64,000 bases of DNA from contig JAPXFQ010000787.1 in NCBI GenBank assembly GCA_028564705.1, forward strand, positions 682,001-746,000. The letters run 5' to 3'. Shown piece after piece: positions 32,161 through 44,470 of the stretch. Source of the DNA: Apricaphanius iberus. Its lineage: Eukaryota > Chordata > Actinopteri > Cyprinodontiformes > Aphaniidae. The translations under genes were made by a program, and so were the position numbers. How positions within the stretch are numbered: the stretch's first letter is position 1; every line of letters starts with the position of its first letter. The notes beneath the pieces are model-generated. The model had not been told where the DNA came from and did no database searches. It was given only the letters and a program-made list of their open reading frames with translations.

Positions 32161-33400
32161 TGGTGTGTGTGGTTTATGTGTATTTCTCAGAAAGATTTAA
32201 TCAAAACTAGCGATAGCATGCTCATATTATCCTGAAAACAGTACCATTCTCATCTTTTTTATGTTTATTTTCAGCTGGTAAACAACAAACCCTGGGCCAC
32301 GCATTGGTGCTGGACCTGCTGCCCAGTGAAAGTTTAACTTCCAATGTGAACGCTCTCCTGAATACACCAAAGCATAAAATAGCATACTGAACCTGTCGAA
32401 ACAAGGAACAAGTTCATTCAGATGCCAAACCAAATTTTGACATTGCCTTTTAAATTCAGTGTTAAATTATAAGATGATTTCTTTGTGGTTTCAATAAGTT
32501 TTTTTATATATATTCAATGTTCCAAAATGTAAAAAATATAATGAAAAAGGTTAAAAACATGTAGAAACCCTCCATTTCCACTAAATATTTAATTATTTTT
32601 ACTCATTTCCAGACTGATATTACGCTACAGCGATAAAGGATGTATCATTGAAAAGCTTAAACCTGTTTGAAATTTATAAGAGGTAAACTCTGAGTGAGAC
32701 ATTACTGTTAAAACAATCCTTACAGGTCAGAACCATAGTCCACGCGGTGAGTTTATTTCTCCTACTTCTTTTCTTATCGGCTCACTTAACACCTTCTCCC
32801 CGAGAGCCTCTGGGAGTCCAGCAGTCGGTTTTTGGTGTCGCTGTGGCACACTCTGGGCAGGAACAGGAAGGCTCGGGGGTGGTGCGGCTGTGACTGTCGG
32901 GGTTACGGAGGTGGTTGAAACAGATTGGTTGATATCACACTCTCACCTCAGGAGGATAGAGGACTGGAAGGCGTGGTGGGTGTGCAGTTGTTTGCGTGTA
33001 TGTTAGAAAGAGAGAGAGAGAGAGAGAGAGAAGAAGAGACACAACAGGAGAGGATGGTGGGTGTGTGGGTGGTTTGGTGAGGGGATTGTGAAAAAACACC
33101 AAATCTTCAGATTGCTGAGTTTGGATGCCATGACCCCACACCGACCCCCATTTCCTGACTCAATTGCCTCAGCGTGAGCCGGGCTCCGTTTCACAGCACC
33201 ACTGCTTCTCCTCTTGTCCGCAATCATGTGGACTCATGTGGGACTCCACACTGCTGACATCTCCATAGTCACAGAGTAAATAATGACAGTGGGTCATAGT
33301 GCGATCGTCCTCTTGCGATGCCTGATGCGGGCTGCCCCCTTTTAATTAATTATCAATCAAGCCTGAAATGGTGTTTCAGCTTCATCACTGGGGGGTGAAA
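32161..33400. other. Intergenic DNA; possible conserved block 32740-33400 with a (GA)n microsatellite
   Basis: 32161-32740 is AT-rich and featureless. 32740-33400 is of balanced composition, without mobile-element hallmarks. Short frames there have no domain; the serine/leucine-rich minus frame at 32935-33141 is made by the microsatellite. Confidence 0.25.
33007..33032. repeat. (GA)n microsatellite
   Basis: An uninterrupted AG dinucleotide run of about eleven units, preceded by GAAAG and followed by AAGAAGAG. Confidence 0.9.
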
Positions 33401-34599
33401 GTACATTAAGGGAAAATTACTAATTTAAAAACTATTATTATTTAAAGTAATTTAACCACTCTGGTATAAATAGTGTACTAGGTAATTTTAGACAGAAATA
33501 TTCTACTTGCTCCATAACTGATGGAAAATGTTTAGGGGAAGATCATTTTAATATGTTAAATGTGAAGAATTTATGAGTATGTATTGGTATTTTGTGGCAC
33601 GGCCCCGTCAGTTTGATACACATGTGTCCCAAGCAAATCCAGCTGTTCTCCACCCAAACACCTGGAATTGTTTCAGCACAATTTCAAAATGTGACACCAA
33701 AACAAAACAGAAAGGACTCCCAGCTTTTACTAAACGCTGGTATTTGGGAACTTTCATCGTTTCTTCTGCAGCTACAGTAGAAAAGGAAAGATGGACCGAA
33801 CCAGAACTTTGTCAACAAACACATTTCAATGGCAATAAGGTCCATAACACACTCTGTACTGAACTGAATGACTCACCTGAAACAATATCAAGTTGGACAT
33901 TCACATGACAATCAGCCCAAACTACTTATTTTGTATAAAACGCAAGTCGGATCAATCCCCGTTGATTAGAAGGGATGTTTCCAACAGCTGCCCATGAAGC
34001 ATTCAAGTACATCTAAACATTAAAACTTATATTTTTAGGGAAGGTATATTGTTGCTCTTAATGCTTCTACTATTTAAATATAATCCCAAAAAAATCAGAG
34101 GTCAGTTCTATACTTATCCACTTTTTAAGTTATAAAACCTTAAAAAGTTAAATTCCTGTCAGGAATGGAAAGGATGTAATTGAGGCACAAAAGTTAAATG
34201 CTGATCAAAGTAAAATATGAAAAAAAAAATCAAGTGGACAGTTTGATTTTTCTTGATTAAAATGTACCAAACTCATATCGAAACCGTGACATTAAAACCC
34301 CAAATATATACAAAACATGTATATATTTGGTAGTGTTACACTCCTCGTGGTCAATAGCTTTTCTGAAGTCCTTCCCCCATACTTACCATGCACACACACA
34401 GAAAATAATTATAACCTGCTCTATTTCTACATTTACTATCAATGATAGGGGTATTGCTACTCTGAATATGAACCATTTTGGCTATTTCAAAAACTATGCT
34501 AGAAATAGGATTTTCAGCGCTGACACAACTCAAAAGCTAAGTAATAATTTGATTTTGAGAATTATATCCTATTGGTTAGGAACTATTGGCACCGTAGTT
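33401..34599. other. AT-rich intergenic DNA, nothing recognised
   Basis: The 111-aa plus frame at 33573-33908 has no domain. The first bases around 33575-33600 (GTATTTTGTGGCA) recall a common fish repeat motif but do not extend into one. Confidence 0.35.
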
Positions 34600-34760
34600 C
34601 ACAGCAGGGGGCCTAGATAACCAATGTGTACTCAGACGTCACCATACTGGAATCATGACTTCTCTGACTATGCTAACTGGAACGCTGTTGACCTCGGTGT
34701 GATGTCTGTCCCAGCTCTGAGGTAAATGGAACAATGCATTTATGGTGGATTGAGCTATTA
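34600..34760 (-). repeat. Dispersed repeat 'GAAGTCGGGATTTC' family, copy 3 (reverse)
   Basis: The reverse complement contains CATTTACCTCAGAGCTGGGA, GCGTTCCAGTTAGCATAGTC and GAAGTCATGATTCCAGTATG. It aligns with copies at 4036-4330 and 8771-9140. Minisatellite-like AACTGTTAGCTAG follows at 34780. Confidence 0.55.
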
Positions 34761-36296
34761 ATAGCCTCCCAGCTTGTGTAACTGTTAGCTAGGGTTGCCA
34801 TTAGATTGATAAGCGATTATACTGAGTAGGTAATGGTGTGTATGCATTTTAACTAGTGTAGCTGTATGTTATGCAAATTCAGATTGAAGATTTAGATTCA
34901 GTGACCATTAGATTGTTAGTAAAGTGTTCCTAATCCCCCTAACTGAGATTGTTTTATATAGTGTCTGCGATATATAAGATTATTGCTCAAAAACTAGTAT
35001 ACACACACTAAGACACAGCTTATTTATATGCTACTTAACATTACCCTCCTGTTAATAAAATTACAGATAATCATAAGGAAGCTTTATTTTAGCTTCAAAT
35101 CCACCCTTTTGCGTTGGAGACTATAAAGGCAACAGCTGCTTCCAGAATATGTTGTCCATGCTGCCTGCAGCTGACACTACTGGTGTTTATGCTCTAGAAA
35201 CAGATTAAAATAGCTAATTATCCAGAGGTTATGCTCTGTGTCACAGTGCAAAATACTTAAGGGCAATGATTTCTTTTCCTTATGCCTAGTGCATGTGTGG
35301 GTGAGTTCTTGAGCCTTGTGGCTATTTAACGCTTTTACTATTTATAAAAAGGCTTTAGAGGCCTATTAGTGCACAGTCATCTTCTTTTACATGTACCATG
35401 TCCTTGCTATTTCCTCTCTTGTTGTGGTGCTGCCTATAAGATTGCAAGTGTATTTCAAATCCACTTTGCAGCAAGGACCTGGTAACTTTTTGACATTATT
35501 TTTGATTTTCTCAAGTTTTAATGATAGTAATACAGTTTTTTTTTAGCCCATGGCATTCAGCTGTAATCTAAAGGCTACCCTATTTTACTGGCAGGGGTCA
35601 CGATAAAAGCATACAAGCTTGGGTTCTGTTCAATTTCCTTTGTTAAAAAAACTGTCTTGAAAATAATACATCTTCTTAAGAGTTGTTCATTTCACCTGAC
35701 AAACCCATATTCATTAGTATGGACTAGCAACCAACACAGCACATGTAAATTACAGTTAATATGGGTTATTAGGCTGTAAAGTCTATCATGTTTAAATTGT
35801 ATGCAGTGCAGAGAACAGCAATCAAAGGCTAACACATATGCATGCTTTATTATAACTGAAGCGACTCATGTGCAACTAATGAAACCAGCGAATGTTACTC
35901 ACTGCATGACCATTAGTGAAGATTATCCAATCTGTGCAAATAACGGCAGGCCTCGATACTGTTCTGTGTCCCCTAAAAATTAATATCACTTTCCGAAAGG
36001 TCTTAATCCTGCCCTTGTTTACTTATACTTTATAAAGCTTTCAGGAAGCTTGGGTAAAAGCACTTTTAAAGATTACAAGAAAATTTGACTGGGAAAGTTT
36101 TTTTTGGATATATATTTTTGTCGTGTGTACTTCAACATGTTCACCAGGATTATTGTTTGTTATGACTCATTCTAGCTAGTAATTCTATCTCTGTCTTGTG
36201 GCACTTTCTTAAAAGCAGTGTTCTAAAAATACAGTCTACCCCGTTTCTTTGGTTTAATCTATGGAATACACCTCAAAATAACATAGTTTGACAGAA
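34761..36296. other. AT-rich intergenic DNA, nothing recognised
   Basis: No element or coding domain was recognised. A 19-bp match to 1086-1104 (AATTCAGATTGAAGATTT) occurs near 34877 but does not extend. Confidence 0.4.
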
Positions 36297-36780
36297 CCTA
36301 ACGGTTACTTAAGCTAACAGCTAATCAAGCCAAAATCACAAAAGAGAACATGTTAAGTCTAATTTTACTGCCTATCAAACTAACAGATTTTCGAGATAAA
36401 AACAACTTGGCTACCTGATAATCAAGCAGAAAAGCTTTAGTCTAACTGCTGCTCAAAGGACTGAAGCTAAAGACAGCTCAGGATAAGTGTTGCTTTATTC
36501 AAGGTAAAAACTTTGTGAACTAGCTACTCTAGCTAATAAATTGCAAAGGTATAACCAATTTCTGCCAACTTTACTAGCTTAAGCTAAAAGCTAGTAAAGT
36601 TAACCATCTGCTACACATGCTAAAACCTACAAAAGCTAAAATCTATTTAGGTGTATTGCTAGTCAATATACAGTCAGAACGCTATTCAAGCTAAAATTGA
36701 CCAAAGCAGACGTCTACTGAAGCTTAAAAAATTAGGATAACTATTACTTAAGATGACTACCGAGGCTAGCTAGGTTGTTC
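36297..36780 (-). repeat. TTAGCTTGAG-type minisatellite, reverse orientation, very degenerate
   Basis: Units such as GGTTACTTAAGCTAACAGCT and AAGCTAAAAGCTAGTAAAG recur with poor conservation. It is the same family as 29178-29380. Confidence 0.5.
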
Positions 36781-36923
36781 ATCTAGCAGTACTGATAGAT
36801 CATTTTGCCCCTTAACAAATTTTGTCTCCATCTGGGTCCATTTCTACCACACATAAACCATATTTTACCTATATGAGAAACTATTTATCGGTGCAATTGT
36901 CTCTTCAGTTAAGAATTTACATT

Positions 36924-37590
36924 GGGTATTTCTCAATGCCAAGTAACCTTGCCTTGATGCCTCAGTCCCGCGCCAGCTGCCTGGGAGATACGCAATTAGG
37001 GACCACCAACGTGCGTTCCAGTGTTCATGAGCTACCGAGGCATCTGTCTTCCATTTGTCTACCGTTTAGCTAACTGACCAGGAATATATGGTCCGAGGTG
37101 CCTTGATGCCTTCCCTCAGTCAAACATTTCACAGAAAACAAAATGATAGCGGAAAGTAGCTACTTTGGGGGTAAATTTCAAGTTTAAATATAAGTCAACT
37201 AATTGTAGCTATCGGGCTTATGTCTAAAATTTTATATTTTTTTATACAAAGCAGTAATATATGGTTAGTTAGTTGCTTAGTAGCTCCAACTTCGGTGACT
37301 ACCAGATACTAATTCGCTTACACATTTGAATCAACCAATAAATACACAATCTAAAAAAGTAAAACGCTTGTTATACATTTCCAGTTCCATTACCCGAAGG
37401 AATGCTTTGTCGCTACGGCACTATGCTACTATAAGCGGCGGGATGTAAACGGAGCACGTAACCGGGCAGTTGTGTTCACGTGACGTAAGTCTTTTACACT
37501 TAACCGTTTTCTTTGACCAAGGAAGGACAGTGTCCTCCTAAGCAAGGCGCTGCCTTGGTAGGCGAGGTACATTAACATTGAGAAACACCC
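36924..37590. mobile_element. Non-autonomous TIR element (GGGTATTTCTCAATG) with ATT target duplication
   Basis: The left end is GGGTATTTCTCAATGCC and the reverse complement of the right end is GGGTGTTTCTCAATGTT. The trinucleotide ATT flanks both sides (36921-36923 and 37591-37593). Further inward both ends carry a CCTTG/CCAAGG-containing block. A 3-bp duplication points to PIF/Harbinger, but there is no transposase to confirm it. The 83-aa frame at 36822-37073 straddles the end and is not a gene. Confidence 0.72.
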
Positions 37591-37842
37591 ATTAATTAAA
37601 GCTGTAAATACTCAGGAAACGCCCAAATGTTAAATAGCCCATATCATAATTAAACTTTATATTTTCTGAGAGCGGAGTATGGTCAGCTTCTTTTAATTGG
37701 GATTCTAATCACAATTTTGGTGAGTGACTTGCATGAAATGAGACATCATAAGCTCTATTCGAACAAAAATAGCTATAATTGACATACTCTTGCTAGGTAT
37801 TTATTAAAGTCATAAAATAACATATTTTTCCTCTAGAACAAG
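37591..37842. other. AT-rich intergenic DNA, nothing recognised
   Basis: Short interval between the preceding TIR element and the dispersed repeat fragment. No motif was recognised. Confidence 0.35.
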
Positions 37843-37965
37843 CCTGTCCACATCCAGTCCTTGAGTGCTGGTTACCTTCCAGTTTTAGATGTGTCTACTC
37901 AAACACATGTCCAAAGAAACAATTTGTTGGCCCTCGAAAGCCTAGAGAACTACTGATCAAGACAA
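37843..37965. repeat. Short dispersed repeat fragment (CCAGTCCTTGAGTGCTGG)
   Basis: The order CCAGTCCTTGAGTGCTGG, CCAGTTTTAGATGTGTC and CAAACACATG resembles a frequent teleost interspersed repeat with a CCAGTCCTGGAGGGC-type start. Ends and superfamily are not resolved. Confidence 0.4.
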
Positions 37966-39300
37966 TTGAACAGAGGTAGACGTAGGTTTTCCAAGCTAAA
38001 TTTATTGACATGCATATGTTCTCGGTCTCTTTTTTTTATAATGCTCTGGCTCAGTTTGTCACTTCCACATACACATACCTACGCCTCACACCGATCGCAC
38101 CTCATACAACCCACCAAAACACAATTAAGCAGGTACAGCCGAGTCGCAATTTGTTCTCGGTTTTTTGTGTCACGGCTGTTACCTGAGCAATTACTCCCTC
38201 CTGGATTCCATCAGGAGCAACGGCGAGATCTCCGGGTGGTGCAAAACATTTTCATTTTCCTGCACACTCTCAATCAGTCACTGAGTGGGGCTGGAATCAA
38301 ACAAAATGTAGAGAAAGGAACCTCTTCCCTATTCCGGCTGCACTCCACAGTCCCTGTAAATCACCCTTAATGGGCTGGTGGAGGGAGCCCGCGCTGTATC
38401 ACTGTATCAATCATTCACTCTGTTTTCCTCCTCCCGGTGCCATCCACAGGATCACTTTGGTGCTTTAATGAGCCATTACAATTCCTATCAGACGATCTCT
38501 GCGCCACGTGTGTGTGCACAGGCGCGGTTGTTTGTACATGAGTGCGTGCATGCTCTAACTGTTGTGGACTCATGCTGATATTAGATTGTCTCCACAGAGT
38601 TTCCGAGATAGCACTGATCTCTTGTCTATCTATTTCTCACCCACTTTCACTCTCTGTTTGTTTCGGTTTTCGCTATGTCTGTGTGTGTGTGGTGGACGGT
38701 GGGCATGGGTTATAATTGCATTGCTTTGCCATCCCACTCAGTCTCTTCCACCCATCTGTCTCTTTAATATCTAGCTAAGCACTCTTGACCTTGAAGCATT
38801 GCAGACATCACATCCGTGGCCGAGTTCTCCGAGAGACTGCAAAGACACACTGGAGCAGCGGGCTGACAGAGAGAGACGTTTGTGGGGGGGGGAGGGAGAC
38901 AGAGACGCAAGGTGCAAAATGTTTTCACCGAGACAAAGGTGAACAAGAGAAACATGATGGATGGATCCGGCCAGAGCGAGGAGAGAAGAAAGAAGAGCGA
39001 ATTGGACACAGAGATGCCTTCAAGGTCACAAGCGAATTCTTTCAATTCGGAACTGATTCGATTTTGCAAAAATAAAAAGTCGCCCACGTGCACCTTTTGT
39101 TATTTTAAGAGAAAATATGCAAGATTGGTTTGGAGTCTAAGAACAAAAAAGGATATTTTATTTGCCTTCAAGCGATCCCTTTACGCAGCTCAGAAAAATG
39201 GCTCATTCTTAAAGCAATGCCTTTGGGCCATCATGATGAATTTCTGAGCTAACCATTTTCCCTGTATAATTCCTGAGAAATGCCTTAAAGGTACAGCTTG
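37966..39300. other. Single-copy-like DNA, possible conserved non-coding DNA
   Basis: Higher complexity and more balanced composition than the flanks. Short frames on both strands (37966-38370, 38764-39093, 38882-39247) overlap and have no domain. Conservation is not demonstrated. Confidence 0.2.
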
Positions 39301-41778
39301 CAATTAGAGCTCCACTCTAACCTAAACCGATTTGATTAGATATTTGAGTGCCTTTAACAATGATTTACCCTCATGCAGGGAACGTTTGCAGCATCCTTGC
39401 AGTATTTTGGGCTGAAATGTTCATGGATCTTCAAGCAATATGCCAAACCTTACATCTTTGGCTTAGATTCTAGACAACTCCTGTTAAATTTAATTATAAG
39501 ATTGCTCATTAGGGGCATGAGTATCACATGGACTTTTAATTACCATTTAAATAGTCTTTTGTATTAAGGATGTGGGTGCAATAACATTGGAATAAATATC
39601 GCATCCCAAGATGCATTTCAATTATATGCCACTTGTGTCTGTCAAAGAGACTCAGGAATAATTCTGGCTAGATATTTAACCACTCTACTTGATGGGTTGG
39701 ATTCTAGTATAGCCAACAAGGATTTGACAAAACTGAGCTCCAAGCTTTCGAAAACCGAACCAAAAGCTTAATATTAATATATAAGCATATTTCCACTATC
39801 TGAACTTCAGGGTCATTCTAGCAGACATGCACCTTCCCGGGGTTTGTGATTTGACATAGTCCAGTAGAGTATATGCCGGGAGCTTGGGTTAAGCCACGCT
39901 GATTGGTTGTAACTCTGAGGTAAATTAACAGAAGTCGCCAAACAACCGGCTTTGTACTAAAAGAAGAGTTGCTGCCGAAGCACTTTACAACAACATAGCA
40001 AAAAGATACATGGCAACCATTCCCAGTTCTATTGTCCATCTCTATTTATTCTCTGCTGCTGTGGGTGCCTTTTGGCGCTGATCAGTGAAACTACTCACTG
40101 CCATAATGGTTGTGATATGCAGACAAAGCAAATTTTTTGCCAAATTTGTATGGAGTTATAACTGCTTAGTGGAGCCGGACAACGGATTTCCCCCGATGGG
40201 TGAAGGTTTGTTAAAATTAACCTGGAGTTTTGAATGGAAATGTGTCCAATGATAGCCTGTTGAAAGAATTCTAGTGTCCATTGTACTGTATGAACACCTA
40301 TCTGAGTCAAACTTTTAATGTGAAATGGGAAACCTCTGGGTTCAACTCTACTTTTTGACTCTTACAAATTTACCAAACAGCTCAATCTTTAAAAGAAGCT
40401 ATTTGGCTCGTCAAATGGTTGAAACATTATTAATAAAGCTTTAAAGTTTGTCTTAATGTTGTGTTCTGGGACAAAAAAGGAATATTCAGGAGAGAAAACT
40501 TTTGCCAAAGATGTTCTAGATGATGATCTTTCCCTCAGCCAAGGTGGTATTTAGCCCTTCTCACTACTTGGCTGATCAGCTCCTCTAAGGTGGGAAGTTT
40601 CACATAATTTCTCTACCAACAAGGACTAAATTATATTGCCAATAATTATCAGAGTGGTTATTAAAGACTATTTTTCACCAAAACAGTGACCAAACTGTTA
40701 ACTAGCTACTGTCAAGCTAGTTTGCTAGCTTATTCTTTGCTTTGTTTATCTTTATTTCTCATACTTCCAACACTTTCAACATATTTTAGGCAAATTCCTG
40801 AGAAAAACGAAATGTTGATATTTTTTTTTTACCTGTTTATAACAATTATAGATTTTTTTTAACCTATTCATAACAACTATAAGAAAGGGTATGGTATTCT
40901 TCCTTCACAAAAAAGAATTATATTTGAATTCTATGTGGGGGGAAAAAACAGCTTCTTCACTTAATAATGCAGTAAATACACCCCAAACTCTGAGGTATGT
41001 GACACATTTTACTTATCACTCAAATTAACCTAAAGTCTTTTTTTGTTTTTGTTTTGTAAATGATCCAAAAATATGAAGGACGTTTTTACCACTTTATTGT
41101 TAATGCATAGGTCAGAAGCTTGAAGAAAAAAGAGGTAAAATGTAAAAATAACAAATGTTTAAGGTTTGGATAGGATGGCGGTATAGGTCAGACTGTAACT
41201 CCTCGTGACATTTACAGTACAGCAGAGAGCTCAGTTTTCCTGCTAGTATGGGTCAAACCTCCTCCTGGGGTCTCTGCAGTCCTTCCCCACACGGTTACAA
41301 GAGGTCACCTATTTTGAAACATAAAAGCTTGCACAGACGACCTATGCTACCTCTTTTTATTTGGGCGACACTGATGAACAGCTCTAGCATTTAATAGATT
41401 TTTGTGAATCATGGAACTTTTACGACTCCAGCTTTTTTCTGTACGATATCAGCATTAACCATTTCTGCTTTTTAGTTAAATTAAATAAAAATGTTAATTA
41501 AATAACCAAATTACCTAAGAATGGGATCTCTTAAGACATTTTAACTGTAAAACTGGTGACAAGAGTTTTTAACTGGTCAACAACAGATTAATCAATCAAT
41601 TGATTCAGTAAGCTTTTTTGCAGTAAGTTTGCCAATATTTAAACTTTTATCTAAATACCTTTTTTTTAGGTTGAAGAAAATATCAATTAAATCAAGCTAC
41701 TCTGGAGCTCTTTCAAACCGTAAATCAGGTGCTACACACCTAAAGGCCATCGACTTGCAGAAATTTAAGGGGTTGGAG
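39301..41778. other. Intergenic DNA, nothing recognised
   Basis: AT-rich with a slightly GC-richer stretch at 39820-40330. No TIR, LINE or gene hallmark. Minisatellite-like GCTAGCTT motifs occur at 40690-40735. Confidence 0.4.
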
Positions 41779-42150
41779 CAGTGGTCCCCAACTGTTTTTC
41801 GCCACGGAGCGGTTTAACGTCAGATAAAATTCACACGGACCAGTGGATAAATGGAAAAAACAAAACAAAAAATATGACCAATATAAAAAAACTTTCTTAA
41901 TATAATTATAAATCTACATCCAATGTATGCTTGTAACTTCATTAGCAACAACAAGATATGTGATCCTATGCCCCATAGCGCACTTTGATTACTGTGGTTA
42001 CCGTTTTAACATGGATTTAAAATAAGATTTAGCATAAAAACAAATATAAAGTGCATGGCAAATACAGGTCATCGCAACACTGAATAAGTGCCTGTTTCTC
42101 TGTAATGAGATGGTCTGTTTTGGGACGTTTTAAAGGTTTCATTGCATCTC
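41779..42150. mobile_element. hAT-type element fragment (CAGTGGTCCCCAAC end)
   Basis: CAGTGGTCCCCAACTG at 41779, followed by GCCACGGAGCGGTTTAACGT, is the terminus of a widespread vertebrate hAT family. Following sequence (for example ATAAAGTGCATGGCAAATAC and TGTTTCTCTGTAATGAGATG) resembles the interior of its non-autonomous fish derivatives. No right TIR (GTTGGGGACCACTG) was found, so this is a partial copy. Confidence 0.6.
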
Positions 42151-42704
42151 TATCTTGGAGGGTACCAGAGCAGCTAGCTCTTGTAGCATGCTAGCCAAAG
42201 CCTGTAAGTAAACAACAGGGTTGGTTTAAGTAATTTCATTTTCCATTTATTTTGTCCTTCATCACAATTTAAAGCCTTGCACTAACATTTTTGTAAGGGT
42301 TGTGATTGTTAATGGTACTTTTAAAATACTAGCTTACTCTCTGTAGCAGCTAGCATTTTAGCTTGTGAATAAACAGGTCGTTTAAGCAGATATATTTTAC
42401 TTTATTAGACCTCTGAAATTAAATTTAACATTCTTTTTAGGATCTTTCTTTATTGAACACTGTTACGGTGGAGGTAAGATACACCATGTGAAAATACACA
42501 GAAACAATGCTGGCAAGATGTAGAGAAAATTTCTCATTTTCTTTAAAAATAGTATTAATGTTGTTCTGGCTGGTTTTGTGGGCGTGTCGTTTTGGACAAA
42601 GTTTGAATATTTCAACTGGTAATAAGTCAAATTTGTTATGATTTTGTGGATCAGCAGCTAAAATGTTCTGGAGAACTCTGGTAGAAATAAAGACAGGTTT
42701 ATCC
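42151..42704. other. AT-rich intergenic DNA, nothing recognised
   Basis: No element end or domain was recognised. GCTAGC-containing motifs at 42170-42195 faintly resemble the minisatellite unit. Confidence 0.35.
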
Positions 42705-42840
42705 ATCCATCATTCCATTTTTATAGCCACTTTGTCCTTGGAGGTTTGTCTGGGGCGATGGTGTCTCAGTGGTCAATGGGCAAGAGGTGGGGTACAACCT
42801 CGACAGGTCGCTAATTAATCACAGGGTACAGACAGGTTTA
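42705..42840 (-). repeat. Non-LTR element 3'-tail repeat fragment, reverse orientation
   Basis: Starting with ATCCATCCATCATTCC, it reads GTGGGGTACAACCTCGACAG then GTCGC further on. This is the reverse of the common teleost non-LTR 3' repeat, of the same type as 20743-21302. Confidence 0.55.
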
Positions 42841-44470
42841 ATGCCATCAAAATATCAATCTTTTCCCAACTATTACTGTGGAAATTTCAAAATAACACAC
42901 TTGTCTTGGTGTTCTCTTATCCACTCAATGTCATACATAAAGGATAAGGTTGATTCTGGGCCAGTCTGGCATTTCAGCTGTACCTGAGTGGGATGACTTA
43001 TTAAGAAAATGTTAACTCCCTGCAGCATGGTTATCTTTATTGAGAAACAAAGGATTAGCACCATGATTGATGGGCCTTGTCTCCCAGGGATTATACTGCA
43101 CAGGATCACTAATTGCTCTCTTTTGCTCCTTCCCTCCATCCACATCCACGCCCGTAGTCTTGGCAGCAGCTACAGCTTGAGCCATGCAGGCCTGTGGTGC
43201 TAAGGTGGTGTAAGTGACAGGACTGAGGTAAGCACTAAAGAGATTGAACCGTCCTTAACGTTACAGCCAGGGGGGACAAAATCTTGCATTCAGGCTCGAG
43301 TGGTTTGTTGAGCGAGCGCCAGGCTGGAGCCAGAAGGACACAAAGAGAGTGAGACCAAACACTGTACGGGTACGGCAACGCATCATGTAATGGACCACTG
43401 TACAACTGGAAATAATGTGCTGAGTCATTTAGGAAAGCTATTAAGCTCCCTGGGTGACTTTGAAATTCACTAAGCCTGTTCACCCTTTACATTTATTCAG
43501 TAGCAGGGCATCTTCAGCCCCACGGCTCACCGGATCTGTATCCCCGCTCCGGAGACAAGAAAAAAAAAACCTACAAATAACTGAAGGAGCAGGGGCTTAT
43601 CATCAAACCAGCATTGCTTCTGCCAGCAAAAAAGCTCTCCAACCTACTGTACAGCTGCTTATTTTCAAATACTTAATTGAGCATGGGTTGCATTAACCTT
43701 GAGTGAATTATGGTGATTCTGTTTTCAATTAATCTTCCTGAGGAGAAGACGTACAAATTAAAACTGGGTGAAAACACAGTGTTACTGTCAGAGAAGGTTT
43801 TTTATTCTGCAACAATAAGCGACTTGTTTTTATAACAAAGCATCCTAATAAGTTACTGACTGCTTAGATCACCGCCGGCCCGCTAAGGCTGCAAATTACA
43901 GCATGGCAGCTTAATAGGCAACTATATAGCGCTTATTAAAACGGCTGAAATGACCAACACACCTTCATCCGAGCTTCATTTTCCTGCGCGTCCTTGTCGT
44001 TCATCATTAAACCATCCGAAAGACAGAGCGGTTCCTGGAAGGATATGCTCTCTGAGGACCCACTCTCAATTTTCTGCCACATTTAGCAGAAACGTTGTAA
44101 AAGAAAGTCGGCTTCGAGGAGCATTTTTCACGACCAGATTCAACCGGGGCTATGAATGACATCTTACACCTCGGGCAACGCTGTGGGGGAGTTTTCAAGA
44201 ACTTGCCTGTTAAAATATACCAAATTCTGCATTTTGATCTTTAAAAACTTGATGCTAAATGCAGAAGAGACATCTATTTGTAGAAACACAACAAACCTGG
44301 AAAGTGCTTGTCAGTTTGAGCCTCGTGAGGCCGACCGCTAACCGCAGGGACTGACGAAAGGCCAGGGAATGTAAATGTCTCGTCGTGACTTCGCAGGTCG
44401 GCATGTCATTCGGTGATGGATGCGGGCGCTTCACATTTTCCACCGTTGGGAGCGTTTCAGGCGGGGAGAA
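42841..44470. other. Single-copy-like DNA, candidate conserved non-coding region
   Basis: Extended high-complexity DNA (43030-44470) with balanced composition and many AATTA and TTAAT motifs of the kind found in developmental enhancers. There is no mobile-element hallmark, and short frames have no domains. Inference only. Confidence 0.22.

Noticed and set aside
32935..33141. Serine/leucine-rich 68-aa frame as a signal-peptide protein
   Set aside because: The hydrophobic run is produced by the (GA)n microsatellite read on the minus strand.
34877..34895. Third copy of the 1.1/4.7 kb direct repeat
   Set aside because: Only a 19-bp match near AATTCAGATTGAAGATTT; flanking sequence does not align.
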